From assembly GCF_900089755.1 (NCBI RefSeq), contig NZ_FLOC01000010.1, positions 1 through 64,000 on the forward strand: a stretch of 64,000 nt of DNA, read 5' to 3'. Positions within the stretch are counted from its first letter, which is position 1, and each line of letters opens with the position of its first letter. Positions 55,767-63,997 of this stretch are shown here, one piece after another. The notes under the pieces were generated by a model. The model was not told the DNA's origin. It ran no database searches and saw only the letters and a list, made by a program, of their open reading frames with translations. The DNA comes from Marinomonas aquimarina (lineage in GTDB: Bacteria > Pseudomonadota > Gammaproteobacteria > Pseudomonadales > Marinomonadaceae). A program made the position numbers and the translations under genes.

Positions 55767-56600
55767 TTAACGTTTATCGGCATAAGAGTGCGGTTCTTGA
55801 TACTCAATTATTTCAACGGTGTCGCCAACTTGAATACAACCTTCATTTTCAGCAATCAAATTCACTCCAAAAGTCACGCCTTCGCCATTGATTAAACGAA
55901 ACTTGGCCAAGGTTTTCAGGGGTTCGCCTTTCTTGCTTCGCTCAGCAGTAACTGGGTCGAGGGTGGTGAAAATGCAGCGCTCACATGGCTTAACATTCTC
56001 AAAGATTACGCCCCCAATACGAATACGCTTCCAGCTATCTTCAGCAAAAGGCTGATTTCCAGAAATCACAATATTGGGACGAAAACGGGCCATCTCATTC
56101 GTCTGGGGACCGCTACTATTTAATTCTTGCAAAGAAGCTTGGGTTGTCAGCAGGAAAGGGTAGCCATCAGCAAAGGCTACTGGTCGATCTGGACGACGGC
56201 TAGTAAAGCGTTCGGACTGCTCACCAAAATAGACCAAGCGCACCGACATCTGTAATAATTCACTAAACCATGTATCGACACTTGCTTCGGTCAATTGCCC
56301 CTGAACCTTGTTCTCCCAAATCTCAGTGTCTGCATAGCGACAAGAAAAATTAGCAGGCTGTAACGTGATCCCTTTGGCCTGATCAGGGTGGCTTACGAGT
56401 AGCTTGTCTTGAGCGATGTTAGCTTCAATCAACGTCAGTGTTGGATGATTTCTCGCGGTGACAAACATTCCCTGTTCATCAATTAGCATATAGCGTCGGT
56501 CGAACTCCAAGCCACTGAGGTTTACTTTAGCACTTTGCAAAGTTACGGCTTTACAAGATTTAAGTGGGTAAATGGCGAGTTCAGAGACGGTAAGTGGCAC
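55767..56600 (-). CDS. MOSC domain protein (YcbX-like)
   Basis: A 277-residue protein with an N-terminal beta-barrel MOSC_N domain (ELAIYPLKSCKAV, LEFDRRYMLID) and a C-terminal MOSC domain (ARFRPNIVISG, and the cysteine-bearing KPCERCIFTT). YcbX-type proteins help reduce N-hydroxylated compounds with molybdenum cofactor. The ferredoxin domain found at the end of E. coli YcbX is absent here. moaC, for molybdenum cofactor synthesis, lies 7 kb away. The gene is followed by the cyclic-nucleotide-binding gene but with a gap of 140 bp. Confidence 0.87.
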   Translation of the reverse strand: MPLTVSELAIYPLKSCKAVTLQSAKVNLSGLEFDRRYMLIDEQGMFVTARNHPTLTLIEANIAQDKLLVSHPDQAKGITLQPANFSCRYADTEIWENKVQGQLTEASVDTWFSELLQMSVRLVYFGEQSERFTSRRPDRPVAFADGYPFLLTTQASLQELNSSGPQTNEMARFRPNIVISGNQPFAEDSWKRIRIGGVIFENVKPCERCIFTTLDPVTAERSKKGEPLKTLAKFRLINGEGVTFGVNLIAENEGCIQVGDTVEIIEYQEPHSYADKR

Positions 56601-56665
56601 GTGAAGTCCTTATCTAGAAATTATAATGGCTAGTTTGATGGCTTTATCTCGTTGGCGCAATACTT

Positions 56666-57140
56666 CGTACGACAAGATTCCATAGGGCAAGCAGTGCTTC
56701 AATCACGGGATACAATCGCTCGTACGACCCGGCTCCGTCCGGGGAAGCAGTGCTTCAATCACGGGATACAATCGCTCGTACGACCCGGCTCCGTCCGGGG
56801 AAGCAGTGCTTCAGTCGCGGGATACAACCCGCTCGTACGACTCGGCTCCGTCCGGGGAAGCAGTGCTTCAATCGCGGGATACAATCGCTCGTACGACCCG
56901 GCTCCGTCCGGGGAAGCAGTGCTTCAGTCGCGGGATACAACCCGCTCATACGACCTGGCTCCGTCCGGGGAGGCAGTGCTTCAGTCGCGGGATACAACCC
57001 GCTCGTACGACCCGGCTCCGTCCGGGGAAGCAATGCTTCAATCGCGGGATACATCCCGCTCGTACGACCCGGCTCCGTCCGGGGAAGCAATGCTTCAATC
57101 GCGGGATACATCCCGCTCGTACGACCCGGCTCCGTCCGGG
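56666..57140 (-). repeat. Tandem array of the 56-57-bp REP/BIME-like unit, about nine copies
   Basis: The same repeat as at 54871 but inverted in the window. Feet (CGTACG or variant CATACG) start at 56666, 56721, 56777, 56834, 56890, 56947, 57004, 57061 and 57118, with steps of 55, 56, 57, 56, 57, 57, 57 and 57 bp. The shorter units read ACAATCGCT where the longer ones read ACAACCCGCT or ACATCCCGCT, so one hairpin arm has lost a base and its pairing. It fills most of the 660-bp gap between the MOSC gene and the decarboxylase gene, with no other feature seen. Confidence 0.93.
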
Positions 57141-57259
57141 AAGAAATACTTAAATTGCCGCCCCTGCAAAGAATTTCATCGGGCCTATAACAAAGCGGCC
57201 CCCTGAAATGTTGGAACATCGCAGGAGGCCGGTCTGTCACCTAACTAAAGGCAATGCTA

Positions 57260-58426
57260 TCAGATGTAGTACGACTTCAGTGGAGGGAAGCCGTTAAACT
57301 CAACCGCACTGTATGTGGTTGTGTAGGCACCGGTTGACAGCCAGTACAGGCGATCACCGATGGCAAGGTTTAGTGGTAAGCCATACTTGTAATGTTCGTA
57401 CATGATGTCAGCACTGTCGCAGGTAGGACCCGCGATGATCACTTCTTCAAGTTCACCGGTTTTCTCAACATGAATAGGGTACTTGATCGACTCATCCAGT
57501 GTTTCAATAAGACCAGAGAACTTACCTACGTCAGTGAACACCCAACGGTTTAGAGCCGTGTGTGACTTACGTGAAATCAACACCACTTCGCTTACCAAAA
57601 TGCCGGCATTAGAGATCAAAGAGCGACCAGGCTCTAGGATAATGCGTGGCATATCATCACCGAAGTCTTCCTCAAGGAAACGAGTAATCTCTTCAGCGTA
57701 AGTGGCCAAGTCGTTGGTGCGGCTAATGTAGTTCGCCGGGAAACCCCCGCCCATATTGATCATCTTAAGGTGAATGTCATCTTCATGCTTAAGACGTTCG
57801 AAAATCACTTTAACGCTGGCAATAGCTGCGTCCCAAGCACCGATATCACGTTGCTGAGAACCGACGTGGAAAGACACACCGTAAGGTTCTAGACCAAGCT
57901 CCTTAGCAAGAATCAACAGGTCCATGGCCATGTCAGGGCGGCAGCCGAATTTGCGTGACAGCGGCCAGTCAGCAGATACAGTACCTTCGGTAAGGATACG
58001 CACATACACACGCGAGCCAGGTGCTGCTTTTGCAATGTTACGCAGATCTGCTTCAGAGTCTGTAGCGAACATACGCACGCCTTTCTCGTAGAAGTAACGT
58101 ACGTCTTTCGCTTTCTTAATCGTGTTGCCGTAGCTCACCTGCTCAGGGGTAACACCACCGATCGCTAGCAGCTTGTCTAATTCGTAGCGAGAAGCCACAT
58201 CAAAGTTCGAACCACGATCACGCAGCATGGTTAAAATCTCTGGCGCTGGGTTGGCCTTGATGGCATAAAAAACATCGGCGGTAGGAAAGCCTTTTGTAAG
58301 CTCGGTGTAGGCTTCGTCGATCATTTTCGTATCGATTACAACAAAAGGGGTTTCTTTCGTGTCAGCAACAGCTTTCAAACGGTTGAATTGTTCTGGGGTG
58401 TAAAAAGAATGAACATCGATAGACAT
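57260..58426 (-). CDS. speC: Ornithine/lysine decarboxylase, type III PLP (alanine racemase fold)
   Basis: It makes putrescine (or cadaverine) by decarboxylation. The protein is 388 residues and very similar across its length to the pseudomonad SpeC. The PLP lysine K57 is in FYAIKANPAPE, with SFHVGSQQRD, MINMGGGFPANY, ILEPGRSLISNAG, and the cysteine-bearing GPTCDSADIMYEHYKYG. ATG 58426 follows GGAG; the longer reading from 58489 is unlikely. Ornithine versus lysine preference cannot be fixed here. It is monocistronic. Confidence 0.92.
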   Translation of the reverse strand: MSIDVHSFYTPEQFNRLKAVADTKETPFVVIDTKMIDEAYTELTKGFPTADVFYAIKANPAPEILTMLRDRGSNFDVASRYELDKLLAIGGVTPEQVSYGNTIKKAKDVRYFYEKGVRMFATDSEADLRNIAKAAPGSRVYVRILTEGTVSADWPLSRKFGCRPDMAMDLLILAKELGLEPYGVSFHVGSQQRDIGAWDAAIASVKVIFERLKHEDDIHLKMINMGGGFPANYISRTNDLATYAEEITRFLEEDFGDDMPRIILEPGRSLISNAGILVSEVVLISRKSHTALNRWVFTDVGKFSGLIETLDESIKYPIHVEKTGELEEVIIAGPTCDSADIMYEHYKYGLPLNLAIGDRLYWLSTGAYTTTYSAVEFNGFPPLKSYYI

Positions 58427-58643
58427 GGCGCATTGCTCCTTATCTTGAATAAAACATAATCCGAAAAATACGCCTTTACCTCCCTCCATCCTACTTGTAG
58501 CTGTTACTTATCCGGCAAATTTTGCCTTAAGCGACTAGCGCAGCAGTTGAAGCGGTGCGGAATATGTTCAGCAACGACGCGAGGCGAAATTTAAGATGCA
58601 ACGATTGTCGCGTCAAGAAATTTCTTTACTTTTTTTCAGCCAG

Positions 58644-58671
58644 AAAAAAAGGCCCCGAAGAGCCCTTAATT
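58644..58671 (-). terminator. Terminator of the YeeE/YedE pair
   Basis: On the minus strand an imperfect stem capped by CTTCGG (UUCG tetraloop) ends in CCTTTTTTT, about ten bases after the stop. Confidence 0.65.
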
Positions 58672-58681
58672 GTATAGTGTT

Positions 58682-59101
58682 CTAACTATTATTTCGATGG
58701 TTTTGAAAATGAAAAATGGCGGAGCCGGCAATTAATGCTGCAATGAAATAAACTCCTTCAACAGGGTTATTAGTCAGTGCCGTCAATCCAGGCCCTGGGC
58801 AATAACCACTTAAGCCCCAGCCAACACCGAACATGGCCGAACCTAGAATAAGATTCTTATCGATATCACGGCGAGTAGGGACGTACCATTTATCGGCTAG
58901 CCAAGGTTTGCTGCGACGGTTACGAATCACATAGCCGATCATCCCGACCGTTACAGCGCCACCCATTACAAATACTAAAGAAGGGTTCCAGTCACCAAAC
59001 AGATCCAAAAAGCCCAGCACTACGGTAGGGTTGGTCATTTCGGAAATCGCCAGCCCCAAACCAAACAGCAGGCCAGTTAGAAAGGTAATTACAGCGTACA
59101 T
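58682..59101 (-). CDS. YeeE/YedE-type half transporter, second subunit (DUF6691)
   Basis: A 139-residue membrane protein with about four hydrophobic segments. It carries the family motif GWGLSGYCPGPGLTAL, whose cysteine is in the region used by YeeE/YedE transporters to handle thiosulfate or other reduced sulfur. It is encoded nine bases after its partner subunit; together they correspond to a split YeeE. The sulfur substrate is inferred from the family. Confidence 0.85.
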   Translation of the reverse strand: MYAVITFLTGLLFGLGLAISEMTNPTVVLGFLDLFGDWNPSLVFVMGGAVTVGMIGYVIRNRRSKPWLADKWYVPTRRDIDKNLILGSAMFGVGWGLSGYCPGPGLTALTNNPVEGVYFIAALIAGSAIFHFQNHRNNS

Positions 59102-59110
59102 AAAGGCCTC

Positions 59111-59509
59111 TTACTTCGTCACTAATACGGTTAAAATAGCCGTAGTCATAAAAATCACTGTTGCGATCATGGATCGTGGTGATAAGCGGGAAATACCGCA
59201 TACGCCGTGACCACTGGTACAACCGCTTCCCAGACGTGTGCCATAACCTACTAATAAACCAGAGATAATTAGCAGTAGAGGACTGCGCACTTCAGGAAAA
59301 GGAACAGACGGTTGAACCAGAACACCGTAAGCACTACCACCTATGATGAGACCAATTACAAATAGAAAGGGCAAAACACGATCTTTACTGAATAGGGATT
59401 GTGCCAAAATACCACTGATACCAACGACTTTACCGGTTAGAAGAAGGTAAGCAGCGGTGGTTAAGCCGATCAGTAAACCGCCGAGCAACGGGAAAATAAA
59501 TGGTTCCAT
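59111..59509 (-). CDS. YeeE/YedE-type half transporter, first subunit
   Basis: A 132-residue membrane protein with about four hydrophobic segments and the motif YGTRLGSGCTSGHGVCGISRLS, whose two cysteines are characteristic of YeeE/YedE sulfur transporters. It is the first gene of a two-gene unit. A palindromic A/T-rich sequence lies just upstream and may be the operator of an ArsR-type sulfur sensor, although no such gene is seen in the window. Confidence 0.86.
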   Translation of the reverse strand: MEPFIFPLLGGLLIGLTTAAYLLLTGKVVGISGILAQSLFSKDRVLPFLFVIGLIIGGSAYGVLVQPSVPFPEVRSPLLLIISGLLVGYGTRLGSGCTSGHGVCGISRLSPRSMIATVIFMTTAILTVLVTK

Positions 59510-59545
59510 ACAACGAACAACCTTAATTAACTCAAAACTAATTAA

Positions 59546-59571
59546 GAATAATCTAATATTATTAATTATTC
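59546..59571. promoter_or_regulatory. Inverted repeat upstream of the YeeE/YedE pair
   Basis: GAATAAT and ATTATTC are separated by 12 bases that themselves contain TAATATTA. The layout fits an operator, for example of an ArsR/BigR-type regulator, within the A/T-rich divergent promoter region 59510-59650. Confidence 0.4.
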
Positions 59572-59650
59572 CATATGTAATTAAGGAATAAACGAATCAA
59601 TCTCAAATTTTTCCTAGACGATCTGCAGGATGACTTACAGAGAACACAAG

Positions 59651-60076
59651 ATGCAGTTTCTACTTCCCAACTCACCTCAGCTGCCCGTAGCTAGCAATCA
59701 TTACTCTGATTGCTCATACGAAGAGATAGTGAATCTAAATGGCAATCACTGGCGTAAAATCCTCATAATCATTGCAAAGTTATGCAGCAAACAAGATGAG
59801 GATTGGCGTATAGTTAGAGATCAATCTATTTGGCGCAGAGCCACATTATTTTTTACAGTTGCCGATTTGCCTTTATGCGACGAATGGCAAGTCATCGTCG
59901 GCAAAACCTTTTACAACGATCTACCTATCCCCGCTACAGCAAGAGAAATTAAGGTAGGTCAGCATCAAGCATTCATCGAAAACAAGCGGATTTGGACGCC
60001 TTACTTAGACTATCGGCAATTTCCAAACGCACTGATTGATGCGCTAAGAGAAGAATTAGGACGTAATTATGATTAA
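59651..60076 (+). CDS. Conserved hypothetical protein (DUF6942-like)
   Basis: A 141-residue soluble protein with no motif I can tie to a function. Visible stretches are NGNHWRKILIIIAKL, IWRRATLFFTVADL and the C-terminal YLDYRQFPNALIDALREELG. The start could also be the ATG at 59630, which has AGG directly against it; ATG 59651 has AGAGAA about eight bases upstream. It overlaps the TerB gene by 8 bp and is probably co-transcribed with it. The DUF assignment is from memory of similar proteins and is tentative. Confidence 0.6.
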   Translation: MQFLLPNSPQLPVASNHYSDCSYEEIVNLNGNHWRKILIIIAKLCSKQDEDWRIVRDQSIWRRATLFFTVADLPLCDEWQVIVGKTFYNDLPIPATAREIKVGQHQAFIENKRIWTPYLDYRQFPNALIDALREELGRNYD

Positions 60077-60506
60077 CACTTTGAAAAAACTGTTTTCCAA
60101 CACCGAAGAAGTGGCAGATCCAATCAGCTACCAACGCGCCGTTGCGGCCTTATTACTCGAAGTGGTGATCGCCGATAATGAGATCCACCCAGACGAAGAG
60201 ATCGTGGCCAAAGAAGCCATCAAAGCGGTCAGTGATCTAGGAGAAGACGTCGACCAATTGTTTGAAGAGATGAAAGACACCATTCACGATGCCCACGACG
60301 CTTATCAATTTACCAAAGTCATTAACGAACAAGCATCGCTTGAGCAAAAATTCGAGCTACTCACCTGCTTATGGCGCGTGGCTTACGCTGATGGCAATAT
60401 CGATGCCCACGAAGACCATCGCATTCGCAAAATCAGCGAACTGCTGTTTATGCACCACTCAGAGTTTATTCAAGCGAAATTGGCGGCCCAGAAAGAGCTG
60501 GAGTAA
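60069..60506 (+). CDS. TerB family protein
   Basis: A 145-residue all-helical protein of the TerB superfamily (tellurite-resistance/DnaJ-associated). It has two copies of the acidic motif that bind metal in the family: VVIADNEIHPDEE and VAYADGNIDAHEDHRIRKI. The family occurs in metal-response and phage-defence settings, but as a lone gene here its role is unknown. A repeat cluster follows seven bases after its stop. Confidence 0.85.
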   Translation: MINTLKKLFSNTEEVADPISYQRAVAALLLEVVIADNEIHPDEEIVAKEAIKAVSDLGEDVDQLFEEMKDTIHDAHDAYQFTKVINEQASLEQKFELLTCLWRVAYADGNIDAHEDHRIRKISELLFMHHSEFIQAKLAAQKELE

Positions 60507-60512
60507 TATATT

Positions 60513-60636
60513 CGTACGAGCGGGTTGCACCCCGCGATAGAAGCATCGCTTCCCCGGACGGAGCCGGGTCGTACGAGAGATATAACATCGCTCCCCAAAG
60601 GAACTGGGCTGTACGAGCGGGTTGCACCCCGCGATA
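60513..60636 (+). repeat. REP/BIME-like cluster left of the RAYT gene
   Basis: A full 57-bp unit starts with CGTACGAGCG at 60513, and the next foot is at 60570. A shortened, degenerate unit follows (TGTACGAG at 60610), then one more GCGGG-TTGCAC-CCCGC hairpin ending near 60636. It sits 31 bp before the RAYT start codon. Confidence 0.9.
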
Positions 60637-60666
60637 AAAATCATAAATTCTCAAGGAGTGAGTTTT

Positions 60667-61110
60667 ATGCAATATGGAAAAGGATATTCAGCTTTAAGAA
60701 AAGGCCGAGTCTACGAGCTCGGCAATATCTACCATTTAGTCTTCTCAACTAGAGAACATGATCCATATCTTTATGACTTCCAAACAGCAAGACTCACCAT
60801 CAATTCTCTAAAATACTGCGATGATAATGGTTGGTCAGAAACAATCGCCTTTGTTGTCATGCCCGATCATATTCACTGGCTTACAAGAGCTATCGTCCAT
60901 CCACCCAACTTTTTAGTTTCTTCTGTAAAGAGGCACGTAGCAAAGCAGAGCTGCTTTAAGGTCAAGTGGAATAAAGGCTTCTACGACAGTTTGATTAGAG
61001 ACGAAGAGCAACTGATAAACACAGCGAGATATATCATTGCTAATCCAAAAAGAGCGGGATTAGTGGAGTCTGTAAAAGATTTTCCTCATTGGGATTGCGT
61101 TTACCTTTAG
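60667..61110 (+). CDS. REP-associated tyrosine transposase (RAYT, Y1/HUH family)
   Basis: A 147-residue single-strand DNA transposase-like protein related to IS200/IS605 TnpA. The HUH metal-binding motif is H68-I-H70 in VVMPDHIHWL. The nucleophile is Tyr122 in ARYIIANPKRAGLVES, with N126 and the NPxRAGL signature of RAYTs. RAYTs bind and cleave REP hairpins with specific 5' feet. ATG 60667 is preceded by AAGGAG; longer readings from 60622 run through the repeat. Repeat copies on both sides (60513-60636, 61113-61254) make it the likely partner of the 57-bp family. Confidence 0.9.
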   Translation: MQYGKGYSALRKGRVYELGNIYHLVFSTREHDPYLYDFQTARLTINSLKYCDDNGWSETIAFVVMPDHIHWLTRAIVHPPNFLVSSVKRHVAKQSCFKVKWNKGFYDSLIRDEEQLINTARYIIANPKRAGLVESVKDFPHWDCVYL

Positions 61111-61112
61111 CT

Positions 61113-61254
61113 CTCCCCGGACGAAGCCGGGTCGTACGAGTAGGTTGTATCCCGCGATTGAAGCATTGCATCCCAGATTGGAAGCAGGTCGTACGAGCGG
61201 GTTGTACCCCGCGATAGAAGCATTGCATCCCCGGGCAAAGCCGGGTCGTACGAT
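61113..61254 (+). repeat. REP/BIME-like cluster right of the RAYT gene
   Basis: It begins two bases after the RAYT stop with half a unit (CCCCGGACGAAGCCGGG), then CGTACGAG feet at 61133, 61190 and 61247 at 57-bp steps. Some units are decayed (AGTAGGTTGTATCC, CATCCCAGATTGGAAGC). It ends ten bases before the stop of the convergent trmJ gene. Confidence 0.9.
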
Positions 61255-61263
61255 CAAATGAAA

Positions 61264-62034
61264 TTACTCTGGCGTTTGCTCTTCTTTGGCTTTCTTAACC
61301 GCATGGCTCTGGCCGTCGTTCAGGCCTGCCTCACGATCAACGGCCGCTAAAACACCACGTAAAATCCCCAATTCTTGTTTCTCTGGGCGAGAACGGTTGA
61401 AGAAGCGCTTAAGCTTATCCAATACCTTACCTGGGTGATTACGTACTACGAAGTTAATGCCGTATAGAGTTTCCTCTAGGTGCTCGTAGAACAAATCCAT
61501 TTCTTTCTTACGCGGGTACTCTGGTACCGTTTTTTCGTGTGTCTGCTCGTTTTGATGGGCCATCCAGATTTCGTAAGACACGATCTGTACGGCTTGCGAA
61601 ATGTTCAGTACTGGGTATTCATCATTGGCATCAATGTACACTTGGCGGTGGCACTGAGCGATTTCTTCATTCAGCAAGCCCATGGTCTCACGGCCAAATA
61701 AGATCGCAATGTTATGTTCTTTCGCTTCAGGGATCACGGTCTCAGCACATTCACGGGCATTCATGATCGGCAACTGGAAAGTGCGATGACGGGCACTGGT
61801 GCCAATCACAAGACTACAGTCGTCAATGGCTTCTTCCAAGGTATTCACAATGGTGGCGTTTTCAAGCAGATCCACCGCACCCGCAGCACGACTGGTGGCC
61901 TCTTCAGATGGGTAGTCATTTGGATCAACCAAATAGAGGTTGCTAAGCCCCATGTTTTTCATCGCGCGGGCGATCGCGCCAATATTACCAGGATGGAAAG
62001 TATTAATTAGTACAATGCGAATATTGCTGAGCAT
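61264..62034 (-). CDS. trmJ: tRNA (cytidine/uridine-2'-O-)-methyltransferase TrmJ
   Basis: It methylates the 2'-hydroxyl of position 32 in several tRNAs. The protein is 256 residues with the SPOUT-class N-terminal domain: RIVLINTFHPGNIGAIARAMKNMG, LVIGTSARHR, ILFGRETMGLLNEE and LNISQAVQIVSYE. A C-terminal helical extension follows. It lies 29 bp downstream of the DnaJ-domain gene on the same strand. Confidence 0.93.
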   Translation of the reverse strand: MLSNIRIVLINTFHPGNIGAIARAMKNMGLSNLYLVDPNDYPSEEATSRAAGAVDLLENATIVNTLEEAIDDCSLVIGTSARHRTFQLPIMNARECAETVIPEAKEHNIAILFGRETMGLLNEEIAQCHRQVYIDANDEYPVLNISQAVQIVSYEIWMAHQNEQTHEKTVPEYPRKKEMDLFYEHLEETLYGINFVVRNHPGKVLDKLKRFFNRSRPEKQELGILRGVLAAVDREAGLNDGQSHAVKKAKEEQTPE

Positions 62035-62063
62035 GAAAATAGTAACTCGTTTACGTTATCGGA

Positions 62064-63371
62064 TTACGGCGTAACAAGGTTTCTAAGTGTGAGCGACTGT
62101 TCTGTACTGGCAAAAGTAACCTGATCCAACACAACTCGTTGACGCTCATCGAAGAGAAAACGCTGACAGGCGTGATGATACAGTGAACCTGTCTCTAACA
62201 CCAATCGGTAGTTGCCCTTAGGGATAAAGTTAGCCGCGAAGGGCTGATTCGCATGCAAATACACCGAGAAGGGCGGTTGGCCATCAAGAGATTGAAACGT
62301 CAGCATACTGGCTTCTGGGAGTTGATTTAGGATACGTAGTCGACTATTCCCAGTGGCTTGTCCAATAATCTCACCATGGTTCGGGGCCACGCCCGGCTGA
62401 CCAAAACAACCGGTTTGTTGGGCCTGTTCAATCGTGCCAAAGCCGAACTTATCCGCCTTCGACCAGCCTGTACTCCCGCCATAACTTAAGGTCAGCCAAT
62501 CACCATCGGCTTTCAAAATATCAACGTTCTGCAAGGGCGGAATCGTAGATTTAATAGAGGACGATACACTGGGTTCGGTAAACAAGCGAACATCTTCTAA
62601 GGTGTAATGTTCACCAAGGCGATACTGAGGGTATAAACCGCTAATATAAGGCTGAGCATCGGAATTGGCGCTTGGCGCAGTTAACGAATGCCAATAGTCG
62701 GCACTGTAAATGCCCATGGCAAAGGTGGCCAAATACGTGCTAGCGATAAAAGCAGCTTTGGCCGCATGACGGCGAAATGGTTTGATGCCTTTTGCGGTTG
62801 CGGCTGTTTGAGCGCTTTGCCTAGCAGCTTTGTCGTATTGTGACTGAGCATTAGCTGAGGCTTGCTCCGCATTGGGGGCTTCGTAATCAAAGGTTGAGAA
62901 ATCTGGCTCGGCGTTAGAGCTATTGGCATCCGCCTTGCGCATTTCTTCATACAGCGCATTCATACGACGCTGATGTAAGGTACTACGGGCGTTGCGTAAC
63001 GCTTCTTCACGGGCGCGATCTTGCTGAACGTTACTGCGCTTCATCTCTTCATAAGCGCGTTGCTGTTCCTTGACGTACTCGCGCTGCTTAGCATCGTTTT
63101 CAAACTCGTATCGTTCAAAACCAGAGGTATTCTGAGATGTGGCCCGCTCGCTAAAGTTGTAAGGTTTCCACTCTTGCCCTTGGCTACGCTTAATCGCAGA
63201 CAAGACGTTTTGATAGGCATCGTGAATGCGTTGAAAATGTTCGGTGGTATCTTGCCCAGGGTTTTTATCTGGGTGATAGCGACGCGCTAAACGACGGTAA
63301 GCAGCTTTTGCTTCCTGCTCCGTTGCGTTGGTAGGCAATTCAAGAAGGTTAAAATCGTCGATTAGGCTCAT
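62064..63371 (-). CDS. Membrane-associated DnaJ-domain protein with SH3-like region
   Basis: A 435-residue protein. The J domain occupies residues about 5-62 with the HPD motif in RRYHPDKNPG, so it should stimulate an Hsp70. A charged, coiled-coil-prone region (QQRAYEEMKRSN and similar) follows, then one hydrophobic segment (AAFIASTYLATFAMGIYSADY). An SH3-like domain follows (YTLEDVRLFTEPSVSSS, ADGDWLTLSYGGSTGWSKAD), then a C-terminal region of unknown type. If the segment spans the membrane, the J domain is cytosolic and the SH3-like part periplasmic. It is not a classical DnaJ, CbpA or DjlA. Confidence 0.8.
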   Translation of the reverse strand: MSLIDDFNLLELPTNATEQEAKAAYRRLARRYHPDKNPGQDTTEHFQRIHDAYQNVLSAIKRSQGQEWKPYNFSERATSQNTSGFERYEFENDAKQREYVKEQQRAYEEMKRSNVQQDRAREEALRNARSTLHQRRMNALYEEMRKADANSSNAEPDFSTFDYEAPNAEQASANAQSQYDKAARQSAQTAATAKGIKPFRRHAAKAAFIASTYLATFAMGIYSADYWHSLTAPSANSDAQPYISGLYPQYRLGEHYTLEDVRLFTEPSVSSSIKSTIPPLQNVDILKADGDWLTLSYGGSTGWSKADKFGFGTIEQAQQTGCFGQPGVAPNHGEIIGQATGNSRLRILNQLPEASMLTFQSLDGQPPFSVYLHANQPFAANFIPKGNYRLVLETGSLYHHACQRFLFDERQRVVLDQVTFASTEQSLTLRNLVTP

Positions 63372-63514
63372 AGGGTCAACTTACGTCAATTTCACAGCAT
63401 TATGCCTTAATAACGTCTGAGTACAAAGGTATCGAGCGCTTAACCCTTGATTTGTACAGAGGTTTTGCCAAACTAAGCGTTTTTTGACTGATCTAACGGC
63501 ATGAGTGAGATGGC

Positions 63515-63997
63515 ATGAGCGACACATTGACCCACCTTGATTCCAACGGCAACGCGCATATGGTTGACGTTAGCGAGAAAGACGTAACCAAACGCACGGC
63601 CACGGCACGCTCCGTTGTAAAAATGCTGCCAGAAACTCTTAAAAAAGTCATTGAGGGCGGTTTGCCTAAAGGTGACGTATTGGCAACCGTGCGTATTGCT
63701 GGCATTCAAGCGGCAAAAAAGACGCCTGACCTGATTCCTTTGTGCCATCCATTAATGCTGACCAAAATCACTCTAGACATCAATGTTCTCGATGACTGCC
63801 ATATCGAAATCCTTTGTACCTGTGCTCTAAGTGGTAAAACAGGTGTGGAAATGGAAGCGCTAACTGGTGCAAGTGTTGCGGCTTTGACTCTTTACGATAT
63901 GTGTAAAGCGGTAGACAAAGGCATCGTGATTTGTGAGACCGCGCTGCTGGAAAAACATGGCGGTAAAAGCGGATCTTGGAGTGCTAATCGTGGCTAA
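63515..63997 (+). CDS. moaC: Cyclic pyranopterin monophosphate synthase MoaC
   Basis: It acts with MoaA in the first step of molybdenum cofactor synthesis. The protein is 160 residues and complete within the window, ending three bases before its edge. Family motifs are [31 protein letters not shown] and [23 protein letters not shown] five-codon open frame (MSEMA) from 63501 ends in a TGA that overlaps this ATG. Confidence 0.95.
   Translation: MSDTLTHLDSNGNAHMVDVSEKDVTKRTATARSVVKMLPETLKKVIEGGLPKGDVLATVRIAGIQAAKKTPDLIPLCHPLMLTKITLDINVLDDCHIEILCTCALSGKTGVEMEALTGASVAALTLYDMCKAVDKGIVICETALLEKHGGKSGSWSANRG

Larger units (their letters stand above)
60513..61254 (+). mobile_element. REP-RAYT locus (REPtron-like element)
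   Basis: A RAYT gene bracketed on both sides by copies of the 57-bp repeat, the typical arrangement of REP sequences with the transposase that is thought to have spread them. There is no terminal inverted repeat or target duplication of an insertion sequence, as expected for RAYTs. Confidence 0.75.

Noticed and set aside
56666-57140. CRISPR array
   Set aside because: There are no unique spacers. The whole 57-bp period is repeated with only scattered substitutions, copies occur singly elsewhere, and no cas genes are present.
56652-57240. Long open frames on both strands through the repeat array, with repetitive RPGSVRGSSASVAGYN-like proteins
   Set aside because: They arise because the unit is 57 bp (3 x 19) and has no stops in several frames. 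There is no ribosome-binding site, both strands are equally open, and the same peptides recur wherever the repeat occurs.
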